Source: Methylotenera_A sp036675645
GTDB lineage: Bacteria > Pseudomonadota > Gammaproteobacteria > Burkholderiales > Methylophilaceae
Assembly (NCBI GenBank): GCA_036675645.1
Contig: JAKFEP010000017.1
Coordinates: forward strand, 1-40,754
Reading direction: 5' to 3'
Length of the DNA stretch: 40,754 bases
The position numbers and the translations under genes were made by a program. Position 1 is the first letter of the stretch. Every line of letters begins with the position of its first letter. Below the pieces are notes generated by a model. The model was not told the DNA's origin. It made no database searches and worked only from the letters and a program-made list of their open reading frames with translations. This document shows, piece by piece, positions 14,513 through 21,069 of this stretch.

Positions 14513-14776
14513 TTAGCAGTTAGCGCGTTCCCAAAGGTCTTTCATTTTGGCATCCTCTACAGTCTGCCATTGCATGTTTTTAGGTGTGTCTAAGCCACCA
14601 CAAGCCAATGGCTTAATATGGTCGATGATATAACCTTCACAACGGCCTTTATAGCGTCCATTAGCAGGGCAGGGGTTCTCTAACTTGAACTGCTTAATTG
14701 CGTGATAGCTACGTTTTTGTTTGGCATCAACTGGTAGATTAAATGCCAATAATAATAGAATTAAAACTAATTTCAT
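14513..14776 (-). CDS. Exported HNH endonuclease
   Basis: 87 residues from ATG 14776, overlapping the previous stop (TAATG). Signal peptide MKLVLILLLLAFNLPVDA, cleaved near residue 18. The mature domain has CPANGRYKGRCEGYIIDHIK with D52-H53, PLACGG, N67 in PKNMQWQT and K77: an HNH/beta-beta-alpha-metal nuclease of the HN-K type with four Cys. The gene lies downstream of the repressor and the Rap1a-like gene, within the immunity region, so it should be expressed in the lysogen. An exported nuclease could cut incoming phage DNA or act outside the cell; the target is inference. Confidence 0.85.
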   Translation of the reverse strand: MKLVLILLLLAFNLPVDAKQKRSYHAIKQFKLENPCPANGRYKGRCEGYIIDHIKPLACGGLDTPKNMQWQTVEDAKMKDLWERANC

Positions 14777-15132
14777 TAGGTTGGACAGCGCCAAACATCT
14801 AACATCGATTTGTAAATTAATAATACTGCATGTTCATGTCTTTGTTCTGGGTTGGAAGCAAGATATTTTTTTACGACATCGAAACCTTGACCATGTTTAT
14901 ATCCTTCAGGTAAGCATAAATAAGAAATGGTATGAGGCTTTCTTTTCTCAACCTCAGCTTGACCTATTTCAGCTGCCTTGTAGAAGCCTTGACCATCGAT
15001 TACTCCCATAATGTAATACATCCACCCCTTGTTGGCGCTATCTTCGTTAATCCAATTATGCAACTCATTTCCTGTCATTGCATAACTGCTTGAGCTGAAC
15101 ATTAACATCAAAGCAAACATTATATTTTTCAT
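14776..15132 (-). CDS. Exported Rap1a/Tai-like protein
   Basis: 118 residues. Signal peptide MKNIMFALMLMFSSSSYA. The mature part follows the Rap1a/Tai immunity-protein pattern (PF18602): small-residue start MTGNELHNWI, YYIMGVIDGQGFY, one Cys in YLCLPEGYKHGQ (C73), VVKKYLASNPEQRHEHAVLL, and a closing WRCP (C116), probably one disulfide. Proteins of this fold neutralise periplasmic amidase effectors. It is coupled to the repressor upstream and the HNH gene downstream by 4- and 1-bp overlaps. Whether it protects against the HNH protein is not known. Confidence 0.7.
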   Translation of the reverse strand: MKNIMFALMLMFSSSSYAMTGNELHNWINEDSANKGWMYYIMGVIDGQGFYKAAEIGQAEVEKRKPHTISYLCLPEGYKHGQGFDVVKKYLASNPEQRHEHAVLLIYKSMLDVWRCPT

Positions 15133-15494
15133 GATTTAGATTTTGCCCTTAATTTTGGATTTGATACCCTATCATCTGGTTTATCAATGTTATATAAATT
15201 ATTACAGAAAGTTAAAACATCGTCCTGGTGATCCGTAGTCATACCCCTATAAAACATCAATAATTGCCTCTCAAGCTCATTTTCTACAGTAAGTACATTA
15301 TTGCCTAGTAATTTATCAATCGTAGTTTCTAGGTGCTTTGCTATCAAAATGGCATTGCTTCTAGATATCTTCCCTGTTCTTATCCATTTAGTAACGGCAT
15401 TGTCAGACACTTCGCACTTCTCGGCTAACCAAGTTTGCGTCTTTTTCAATTCCTTCAATCTGCTTTTTATGTACGTTCCTACTTCATTTGACAT
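15129..15494 (-). CDS. Phage repressor (CI-like, HTH_3/XRE type, no peptidase domain)
   Basis: 121 residues from ATG 15494; upstream in-frame starts run through the operators and are rejected. HTH at about residues 18-42 (TQTWLAEKCEVSDNAVTKWIRTG), then a short helical tail (ERQLLMFYRGMTTDHQDDVL). It lacks the S24/LexA-like domain, so RecA-driven self-cleavage is not expected. It is divergent from the Cro-like gene with two operators between them, and heads an operon with two exported proteins. Confidence 0.85.
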   Translation of the reverse strand: MSNEVGTYIKSRLKELKKTQTWLAEKCEVSDNAVTKWIRTGKISRSNAILIAKHLETTIDKLLGNNVLTVENELERQLLMFYRGMTTDHQDDVLTFCNNLYNIDKPDDRVSNPKLRAKSKS

Positions 15495-15556
15495 GTAAAT
15501 AGTCTTTATTTTTTTTGAAGGCGAATAGCATGGCATGTAGCTCATCTGTTTAAAAC

Positions 15557-15569
15557 AAACCTGTGGTTT
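15557..15569. promoter_or_regulatory. Operator O_R2
   Basis: AAACC-TGT-GGTTT, centre 15563: perfect 5-bp arms, 3-bp spacer. It lies upstream of the rightward -35 and on the repressor-gene side. Confidence 0.75.
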
Positions 15570-15578
15570 AAAAACTGC

Positions 15579-15607
15579 TTGCACTTAATATAAACCTGTG
15601 GTTTAAT
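15579..15607 (+). promoter_or_regulatory. Rightward early promoter (P_R-like) with operator O_R1
   Basis: TTGCAC (15579-15584), 17-bp spacer, TTTAAT (15602-15607). O_R1, AAACC-TGT-GGTTT (15592-15604, centre 15598), covers the spacer and -10, so a bound repressor would block polymerase. The Cro-like ATG is 8 bases past the -10, which implies an almost leaderless mRNA. Confidence 0.75.
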
Positions 15608-15614
15608 ATTAGGC

Positions 15615-15809
15615 ATGGATAACACTCAAATTTTACCAATACAAAAAGCCGCAGACAAATTAGGGGGCGTTTCAGTGCTTGCCGAAAATTTCAATATATC
15701 TGTGCAAGCTGTATATAAATGGTTCAAGCAAGTACCAGTAAAACGCTGTAAGCGAATAGAAGAGCTTACTGGCGTAACGCGTAAAGAATTAAGACCAGAC
15801 ATTTTTTAA
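15615..15809 (+). CDS. Cro-like regulator (YdaS/Cro HTH type)
   Basis: 64 residues. HTH: AADKLGGVSVLAENFNIS, then VQAVYKWFKQVPVKRCKRIE, then LTGVTRKELRPDIF. The ending TRKELRPD is typical of YdaS-type Cro/CI family proteins. It is the first gene from the rightward promoter and divergent from the repressor. By analogy it would bind the same operators and shut off the repressor. No ribosome site can be seen because the predicted transcript begins at or next to the ATG. Confidence 0.82.
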   Translation: MDNTQILPIQKAADKLGGVSVLAENFNISVQAVYKWFKQVPVKRCKRIEELTGVTRKELRPDIF

Positions 15810-15865
15810 CCTAGTTGTTTTTGATGTGAGCAGTATATTTTTTTGTGCTAAAAAGGGGTACTCAA

Positions 15866-16291
15866 GTGAACTCAAAAATTAAGAGCGCGATTGAACAGGG
15901 TGAGTTAACCCTAATTAATCCAGCACCTAAAGTCTCTATTCCACTAGATTCTGTAATGAAGCAAAAGACGCTATTAGGCGCAATAAACCTATGTATTACA
16001 GAATCAGGCATAGAAGATAAAAGTATTTACCTGACACTTGGTATTGATGCTGGACATTTCTCAAACCTACGCAAAGGCATTGGACACTTCCCAACAAACA
16101 AGCTGAACGACTTATGCGATTTATGTGGTAACGAAGCACCTTTGCAATGGTGGGCTAACACAAGAGGGTATGGCTTAGTACAAATTGAAACAGAAACACA
16201 GCGCCTACTTCGGATTGCGCATGATGAGTTGGAAGAGGCCGAGAAAGAAAACGAATTGCTTCGCAAACTTCTCATGGGGAAAGCCGCATGA
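15866..16291 (+). CDS. CII-position regulatory protein
   Basis: 141 residues from GTG 15866 with AAGGGG 7 nt upstream; a GTG at 15845 is the alternative. The core TLLGAINLCITESGIEDKSI and HFSNLRKGIGHFPTNKLNDL, then LCGNEAPLQWWANTRGYG, resemble a family of phage regulators with a degenerate HTH. The C-terminus is a coiled coil (HDELEEAEKENELLRKLL), probably for oligomerisation. Position between Cro and replication genes equals lambda cII. Transcription activation is inferred. Confidence 0.6.
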   Translation: MNSKIKSAIEQGELTLINPAPKVSIPLDSVMKQKTLLGAINLCITESGIEDKSIYLTLGIDAGHFSNLRKGIGHFPTNKLNDLCDLCGNEAPLQWWANTRGYGLVQIETETQRLLRIAHDELEEAEKENELLRKLLMGKAA

Positions 16292-16398
16292 ACATCCTAA
16301 TCACAATATCCGCTGTTATCGGTTTCATTTTTATCTGGTGCACTGTTGCTGGTTTTTTTGCACATCAATTATTCAGGTTCAGTAAGTGGCTAAGTTAA
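16288..16398 (+). CDS. Very small membrane protein
   Basis: 36 residues, one membrane helix (ILITISAVIGFIFIWCTVAG) and a short basic tail. The start overlaps the preceding stop (ATGA). No family recognised. Confidence 0.5.
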   Translation: MNILITISAVIGFIFIWCTVAGFFAHQLFRFSKWLS

Positions 16399-16456
16399 TC
16401 AATCTAGCAGAGTTTGTATGTCAGTTATGTGCGGTAACCAACATTAAAGGAAATGA

Positions 16457-17233
16457 GTGAATCGTGGATACGTCAAAGTATGGCGAAAAATTGAGGATAG
16501 CGGGCTTATCCAGTTACCAAACACGCTCGCTCTATTTATGCACTTACTTCTAAACGCCACTCACAAAAATAAAAAGGTTGGCACGCCTACGGGAGTGATT
16601 GAGATTCAGCGTGGGCAGTACATAAGCGGTCGTATTGCATTAGCGGCGAGATTAAAGCAAACACAGCAACAAATCAGAACATCTCTAAAAAGATTAGAAG
16701 AACTGCAAATAATAACCATCAAATCAACCAACAAATTTAGCGTATACACCATTGAAAATTATAACAAATATCAAGATGAACAAATAGCAGATAACCAGCA
16801 AGACAACCAACAGAGAACCAACAAACAACCAGCAGATAACCAACAAACAACCACTAAACAAGAATTAAATAATTTAAACATTAAAGAATTAAAACAAGGG
16901 CGCACAAAAAAACCGTTTGTGCTTCCTGATTGGATTAACAAGGAACATTGGGATATTTGGCACATGCAACCTAAACGCAAAAATCTTTCTACAGAGCAAA
17001 AAGAATTGGCAGTTAAACAGCTGCAAGCATGGAAAGAAAAAGGCATTGATTACGCGAAAGCACTAGAGGCAAGCGCAACTAACAACTGGCAGGGATTGTT
17101 TGAACCGAAGGCGAATTTTTCAAATGGCAAACCGAACATTGAAGAGCAGAACAAAAAATCTACAGCAGAAGCAAAACTTAAATTATTTGGCGTACAAGAA
17201 AAGGATGTGACCGATGAAGCAACAAGAATTTGA
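16457..17233 (+). CDS. Replication initiation protein, O-like
   Basis: 258 residues from GTG 16457 with AAAGG upstream. N-terminal winged helix (residues about 1-105: YVKVWRKIEDSGLIQLPNTL, RGQYISGRIALAARLKQTQQ, IRTSLKRLEELQIITIKSTN) as in phage replication proteins that bind the origin. A low-complexity Gln/Asn linker (about 108-145, rich in DNQQ and TTTK) follows, then a C-terminal domain FVLPDWINKEHWDIWHMQPK ... NNWQGLF. The Gln/Asn-coding stretch is A-rich with CAA/AAC repeats and could include origin iterons. The next gene overlaps by 20 bp. Confidence 0.75.
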   Translation: MNRGYVKVWRKIEDSGLIQLPNTLALFMHLLLNATHKNKKVGTPTGVIEIQRGQYISGRIALAARLKQTQQQIRTSLKRLEELQIITIKSTNKFSVYTIENYNKYQDEQIADNQQDNQQRTNKQPADNQQTTTKQELNNLNIKELKQGRTKKPFVLPDWINKEHWDIWHMQPKRKNLSTEQKELAVKQLQAWKEKGIDYAKALEASATNNWQGLFEPKANFSNGKPNIEEQNKKSTAEAKLKLFGVQEKDVTDEATRI

Positions 17234-17858
17234 CAATTTTTGCGAACTGCTTGGTGTGGTTTCTGAGCAGTACGGTAAGCCAATATCAACCGGCGCAATG
17301 ATGTTGTACTGGCAAGGCTTGATTAACCATGACTTTGAAGCGGTCAAGGTTGCGCTATATCGCCATATACAAAACCCTGACAACGGTATGTTCATGCCAA
17401 AGATTGCGGACATTATCCGCATGTTGCAAGGCTCAACACAAGACAGCGCATTCAATGCTTGGTCGAAAGTTGATAAAGCAGTTAGACAAGTTGGCACTCA
17501 AGTAAGCGTAGTGTTTGACGATCCAATTATTCATCAAGTCATTAGCGATATGGGCGGCTGGCTATCGTTTGGTACTAAAAGCGAAGATGAATGGCCATTT
17601 GTAGCAAAAGAGTTTGAAAACCGCTACAGAGGCTTTAAGGCGCGTAATGAAGTCATTGAATACCCTAAGTTGCTAATTGGATTATATGACGCGCAAAACT
17701 TACCCAATGGCTACAAAACTACACCACCAATTTTGATTGGCGACAAAGAAAAAGCACAACAAGTTCTGATAGGCGGCACTGACAAGCCGGCTCTGCAATT
17801 TACTGAACAATCGGAATCAACATTTAAGCAACTATCAGCGATTGGCGGTAAACCATGA
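17214..17858 (+). CDS. DUF6475-like replication accessory protein (P-like)
   Basis: 214 residues. EFDNFCELLGVVSEQYGKPI, MMLYWQGLINHDFEAVKVAL, GMFMPKIADIIRMLQGS, then VVFDDPIIHQVISDMGGW and FENRYRGF are the conserved phrases of a phage family that follows O-like genes (DUF6475 by my recollection). It probably helps load the host helicase, as lambda P does; no ATPase motif is present. It overlaps the O-like gene. Confidence 0.7.
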   Translation: MKQQEFDNFCELLGVVSEQYGKPISTGAMMLYWQGLINHDFEAVKVALYRHIQNPDNGMFMPKIADIIRMLQGSTQDSAFNAWSKVDKAVRQVGTQVSVVFDDPIIHQVISDMGGWLSFGTKSEDEWPFVAKEFENRYRGFKARNEVIEYPKLLIGLYDAQNLPNGYKTTPPILIGDKEKAQQVLIGGTDKPALQFTEQSESTFKQLSAIGGKP

Positions 17859-17930
17859 GATTCGCACATGAAGCATTGGAGGCTAGAGGGTGAGGAATAT
17901 TTTTATGATTATTAGGGCGTGGCAATTAAG

Positions 17931-17960
17931 TTACGCGCTACTCGTTGGGAGGGCATGTGA
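17931..17960 (+). repeat. 5' gene-boundary linker, copy B
   Basis: TACGCGCTAC, 9 bases, then GGGCATGTGA, containing the GGGAGG ribosome site for GTG 17957. Aligns without gaps to 20435-20463 (22 of 29 positions). Confidence 0.7.
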
Positions 17961-18493
17961 GTAATCGGTTAAATATTCTTAAAGAATCGTTGGTTAAGAA
18001 ACAAGCCAACTTCGATTTAAAGTTTCAATCCCACCTGGATGACGTTAAGTCGGCAAACGGTCAACCATTAAACGACAAGCGCAATGGACACAAAACATTG
18101 TCGCGCTGGGATAGGCAAGACGAATCACTACGCAATCTTAATGCGTCAATCAAAAAAACTGAAGCTGCCATTGATAGAGAAGAAAGCAAGCTGGCCTATG
18201 TGAGTATGTTTGATGTGCCTAAGTGCTTGGTTGATTTTCTTGCTGCTGGAAAAATTACCCAGTGGAAAAAACATCCTAATTTCTTTTTTGTGAACGGAGT
18301 TGAAAAGGCAAGGATTCACGTCTTAGATGACGGCACAATTGCTCATAGATACATCAAAGAAATCCCATCACAAGAGCAATACGCAATCTTTCGGGATGTA
18401 TTCAATGCAGCCATGCAGATACAGCGTGATGCCACGATGCAACGAATCCCTCTCTCACCTAATGAACAAGAAGAGGTTTTAGATGTGTCCTGA
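17957..18493 (+). CDS. Phage protein, unknown function
   Basis: 178 residues from GTG 17957 with GGGAGG 4 nt upstream. The first 85 residues are charged and helical (ESLVKKQANFDLKFQSHLDD ... NASIKKTEAAIDREESKLAY). The C-terminal part looks globular (LVDFLAAGKITQWKKHPNFF, VNGVEKARIHVLDDGTIAHR, RDVFNAAMQIQRDA). No enzyme motif. It belongs to the rightward early operon. Confidence 0.6.
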   Translation: MSNRLNILKESLVKKQANFDLKFQSHLDDVKSANGQPLNDKRNGHKTLSRWDRQDESLRNLNASIKKTEAAIDREESKLAYVSMFDVPKCLVDFLAAGKITQWKKHPNFFFVNGVEKARIHVLDDGTIAHRYIKEIPSQEQYAIFRDVFNAAMQIQRDATMQRIPLSPNEQEEVLDVS

Positions 18494-18620
18494 CTGCTCT
18501 TCTAACACTGGAAGCTACAACACTAGCTGCAAAGGATGTATGCGTAGATGGTACAGCATACTAAAAGATGAAAACCACAAGAAAATGTTAGCAGATGCAA
18601 TGAAAGAGAAGTTTAAATGA
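18483..18620 (+). CDS. Small zinc-finger-like protein
   Basis: 45 residues, overlapping the preceding gene by 11 bp. CPDCSSN ... SCKGCMRRWY gives two CxxC pairs, a compact Cys4 zinc site, followed by a basic helix (KDENHKKMLADAMKEKFK). Possibly nucleic-acid-binding. Too short for standard cut-offs, but the motif supports it. Confidence 0.55.
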   Translation: MCPDCSSNTGSYNTSCKGCMRRWYSILKDENHKKMLADAMKEKFK

Positions 18621-18633
18621 ATAGGAGGACACG

Positions 18634-18894
18634 ATGATTAAAGTTGGTGATTTGGTGTGTGTTACAAAGTCTACATCATGCTGTAAAAGAACTGACGGCA
18701 TCGGTACGCACTTTATTGTGCAGGGGAAAGTTAATATTTCAGGACATTGTTCTTATTGTAAAGAAGTGTACAACGCGGTTGCATTGATCCCCGACTTAGC
18801 AATGTATGGAGGGTACGACATTAATCGCTGCATAAAAATAGACCCACCAGCACTACAAGATGAAACCACAACAGAGAAAGAGTTGGCGTTATGA
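18634..18894 (+). CDS. Small Cys-rich early protein
   Basis: 86 residues with a strong ribosome site (AGGAGG, 5 nt spacing). It begins VGDLVCVTKSTSCCKRTDGI and has HCSYCKEVY, probably a small beta barrel with a metal site. It ends EKELAL, the same six residues as the next gene. Confidence 0.6.
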   Translation: MIKVGDLVCVTKSTSCCKRTDGIGTHFIVQGKVNISGHCSYCKEVYNAVALIPDLAMYGGYDINRCIKIDPPALQDETTTEKELAL

Positions 18895-19088
18895 GATACA
18901 TAGTTAACCACGGTGAATACGGAACAGGTGGATATTACATATCTGACGAGTCAGACAAAGGCAGAGATATTTGCGGAATAGTGGCAAAGATGTTTGATGG
19001 TGACGCTGAGAAAGCAAAACAAATGGCAATCAAGATTTGCCAGTTACTTAACCAAGATGATCGAGCAGAGAAAGAGTTAGCACTGTGA
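18891..19088 (+). CDS. Small early protein, unknown function
   Basis: 65 residues. HGEYGTGGYYISDESDKGRD, then IVAKMFDGDAEKAKQMAIKI: an alpha/beta protein without known motif. A similar phrase (LFDGNADKFNTYC) occurs in the ORF at 21835. The start overlaps the previous stop and the C-terminus EKELAL copies the previous gene. Confidence 0.55.
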   Translation: MRYIVNHGEYGTGGYYISDESDKGRDICGIVAKMFDGDAEKAKQMAIKICQLLNQDDRAEKELAL

Positions 19089-19444
19089 TCGAATACGACC
19101 TTACCGCTAGCAATCGTCCAGGCTTAAACGCACGTCTAGATGCTTTAAACACGACAGCAACTGTTTGGCATGTGTCGGTTAAGCCTAAGAAGAGTAAACG
19201 CTCTCTAGACCAAAACGACCGTTACTGGAAGCTAATCACAGAGTTTGGCAACTTTTGCGGTTATGACAAAGACGAGATGCACCAAGAAATAGGGCGCAGG
19301 TTTCTAAGCTATGAGAAAACCATTAACGGACAGATTAAGCAATTCGTCAAGTCCACAACAAAGTTAAACACGGCTGAGATGGTAGAGCTACAGGAAAAGG
19401 TCGAACGAGTTGCAGCACAGCAGGGGTTCGTATTCGATGAGTAA
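19085..19444 (+). CDS. NinB/Orf-like recombination protein
   Basis: 119 residues from GTG 19085 (GTGA overlap). VSVKPKKSKRSLDQNDRYWK (about 32-51), NFCGYDKDEMHQEIGRRFL, STTKLNTAEMVELQEKVERV and AAQQGFVFDE follow the NinB (lambda Orf, PF05772) pattern. That family binds single-stranded DNA and helps recombination mediators. Moderately sure; divergent members vary greatly. Confidence 0.7.
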   Translation: MIEYDLTASNRPGLNARLDALNTTATVWHVSVKPKKSKRSLDQNDRYWKLITEFGNFCGYDKDEMHQEIGRRFLSYEKTINGQIKQFVKSTTKLNTAEMVELQEKVERVAAQQGFVFDE

Positions 19445-19727
19445 ATTAACTCAAAGCGCCCGTGATGAGCATTGCACAATCAGAGTGCCTGGTGTGTGCA
19501 ACCACAATCCTGAAACAACAGTACTAGCTCATTTGAGTGGTATTCGTTATCGGCATGGAGTAGGGCGCAAGGTGGCTGACATTTTTGGCGCATTTGCCTG
19601 TAGTGCATGTCATGACTGTGTTGATGGCAGGGTGCGCTCAAGGTACACGAAAGACCAGTTAAGACTAATGCACTTAGAGGGCGTGATTGAAACTCAAATG
19701 CTACTTATGGATAAGGGCTTGTTATGA
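19437..19727 (+). CDS. YbcO/DUF1364-type putative nuclease
   Basis: 96 residues from ATG 19437, overlapping the NinB stop. MSKLTQSARDEHCTIRVPGV, CNHNPETTVLAHL, GVGRKVADIFGAFACSACHD and CVDGR match the DUF1364/YbcO family, an HNH-like fold with Cys-coordinated zinc (C in EHCT, GVCNHN, CSAC) and His residues. It probably cuts branched or single-strand DNA during recombination. Confidence 0.8.
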   Translation: MSKLTQSARDEHCTIRVPGVCNHNPETTVLAHLSGIRYRHGVGRKVADIFGAFACSACHDCVDGRVRSRYTKDQLRLMHLEGVIETQMLLMDKGLL

Positions 19728-20014
19728 GAGTGCGCGCCCGCAAAGACTTTAATCACACAGACATTGTAGGCACATTTCGCGCTTGTGGTTGCTCGGTATT
19801 AGATACCGCCTCACTTGGTAAAGGTGCGCCAGATATTATTGTTGGCTTACACGGGCATAACGTACTGGTTGAGATTAAAGATGGCAAGAAGCCGCCAAGC
19901 AAAAGAAAACTCACACCTGATGAAGCAGAATTTGCCAGAGCATGGAATGGCGCATATCGAATTATTAACAGCGTAGATGCAGCAATTCAATTAGTAAAGG
20001 AGTTAAGCCAATGA
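19724..20014 (+). CDS. VRR-NUC-like PD-(D/E)xK nuclease
   Basis: 96 residues. The active-site pattern is clear: GKGAPDIIVGLHG (P-D), then VLVEIKDGKKPPS (E-x-K), with a later TPDEAEFARAWNGAYRI. This is the small phage VRR-NUC/RusA-position nuclease type, probably a structure-specific or Holliday-junction nuclease that prepares DNA for packaging. ATGA overlap on both sides places it in a recombination block with the NinB- and YbcO-like genes. Confidence 0.82.
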   Translation: MRVRARKDFNHTDIVGTFRACGCSVLDTASLGKGAPDIIVGLHGHNVLVEIKDGKKPPSKRKLTPDEAEFARAWNGAYRIINSVDAAIQLVKELSQ

Positions 20015-20415
20015 AACTAACAGCACACAATATCCAGCAAAAGATGGATAAACGACTGCGTTACAACATCATTTTGAAGAGCATGAAGAAGCCAATTACA
20101 GCTAAACAATTAGAGCGTGTTCATAAGACCAAAAACAATTGTTTAAACCATTTATTGCTCGACTTGAAAGACCAAGGTTACGTTATCAGGCTGCCTAAAA
20201 ATGGACATAGTTACTTATGGCAAGCGATTAACTTTGATTATCGTGAGGAGGGGATTGATTATGACCGACCGGCTGATGACCAAGAGCGTGATGAAAGACT
20301 ACAGGCACATAAACCATCATTAGCTGACCCGGTGTATGTACATAAACCAACGCATTCAAGATGTGAGCGTAAATCACCTAGAGTATATCCAAGTGGGGCG
20401 CAAACCTATGCTTAA
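20011..20415 (+). CDS. Winged-helix-like phage protein
   Basis: 134 residues. Residues about 20-75 (YNIILKSMKKPITAKQLERV, NNCLNHLLLDLKDQGYVIRL) look like a small winged helix. The C-terminal 50 residues are polar and Pro/Arg-rich (HKPTHSRCERKSPRVYPSG), probably disordered. DNA binding is inferred only. Confidence 0.55.
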   Translation: MKLTAHNIQQKMDKRLRYNIILKSMKKPITAKQLERVHKTKNNCLNHLLLDLKDQGYVIRLPKNGHSYLWQAINFDYREEGIDYDRPADDQERDERLQAHKPSLADPVYVHKPTHSRCERKSPRVYPSGAQTYA

Positions 20416-20434
20416 TTTTATCGAGCGTTTAACA

Positions 20435-20463
20435 GACGCGCTACCAGAGTGGAGGGCATATGA
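20435..20463 (+). repeat. 5' gene-boundary linker, copy A
   Basis: GACGCGCTAC, 9 bases, then GGGCATATGA, with GGAGG as ribosome site for ATG 20460. Best-preserved of the four copies. A 21-codon ORF (20408-20473) also runs through it. Confidence 0.7.
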
Positions 20464-20891
20464 GAGAGATTAAATTCAGAGCATGGGATAAGAAAACTAA
20501 CAAGATGATGTTTACAGGCTTTCATTTGATGGGTGAAGTGATGGCATTCAATATGATTGAAATGTACATAGCAGAAAATATGGCTGGCGCTACATCTAGC
20601 TTAGAACGTTGGAATGACATCGTTACCATGCAATATACAGGGCTTAAAGACAAGAGTGAAGTAGAGATTTATGAAGGCGATATTGTTAATTATTTAATGA
20701 CAGATGGACTGGCAGTTTTTACGGTAATTTTTGATGACGATAAAGCTAAATATGTGTTTCAAGATGCGGATGGGTTTTGGGGTGTAAACAAAAAAGACTG
20801 CTTAGAAAGAGCTGAGGTTATTGGCAATATTTATGATGCCACGATGCCCCTTACTACCGAATACCAAATGAACAAAAATGGCAAAGCCTAA
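20460..20891 (+). CDS. YopX family protein
   Basis: 143 residues with an optimal ribosome site. MREIKFRAWDKKTNKMMFTG, MQYTGLKDKSEVEIYEGDIV and a closing AEVIGNIYDA are YopX (PF09643) hallmarks. The family is common in phages and plasmids; its function is not established. It overlaps the next gene by 14 bp. Confidence 0.88.
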   Translation: MREIKFRAWDKKTNKMMFTGFHLMGEVMAFNMIEMYIAENMAGATSSLERWNDIVTMQYTGLKDKSEVEIYEGDIVNYLMTDGLAVFTVIFDDDKAKYVFQDADGFWGVNKKDCLERAEVIGNIYDATMPLTTEYQMNKNGKA

Positions 20892-21069
20892 AGTTAAGCC
20901 TAACCGTCAGCAGATGATGGATAACCTAAACCTTGAGGAAACCCAACAATACGCTCAAGACGCATATCACATAGCAGACATAGCAGTAATACCCATAGTA
21001 GAAGTAACAGACCCATTCGAGAAGCAAGCCATCAAAAACTTTTGTGATAGAAAGTACGGTAAAAAATGA
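20878..21069 (+). CDS. Small early protein, unknown function
   Basis: 63 residues. Basic start (MAKPKVKPNRQQMMDNLNLE), then an acidic region with PIVEVTDPFEKQAIKNFCDR. No family recognised. Overlaps at both ends support translation. Confidence 0.5.
   Translation: MAKPKVKPNRQQMMDNLNLEETQQYAQDAYHIADIAVIPIVEVTDPFEKQAIKNFCDRKYGKK

Noticed and set aside
15494..15584. N-terminally extended repressor starting at 15584
   Set aside because: The 30 extra codons run through the operator and promoter sequences; the ATG at 15494 gives a normal HTH protein.
16780..16900. Replication origin iterons in the A-rich Gln/Asn linker of the O-like gene
   Set aside because: CAA/AAC-rich short repeats are visible, but no repeat unit of regular length and spacing could be defined by eye; the codon usage of a Q/N linker explains them.
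17856..17960. Two tiny ORFs (12 and 18 codons) between the P-like gene and the gene at 17957
   Set aside because: Too short to judge and no family; the second ends in the boundary linker, so it is more likely a by-product of that element. It might act as a leader for GTG 17957.
20408..20473. 21-codon ORF running into the YopX start
   Set aside because: It arises from the linker sequence and overlaps YopX in another frame; there is no independent evidence of a product.
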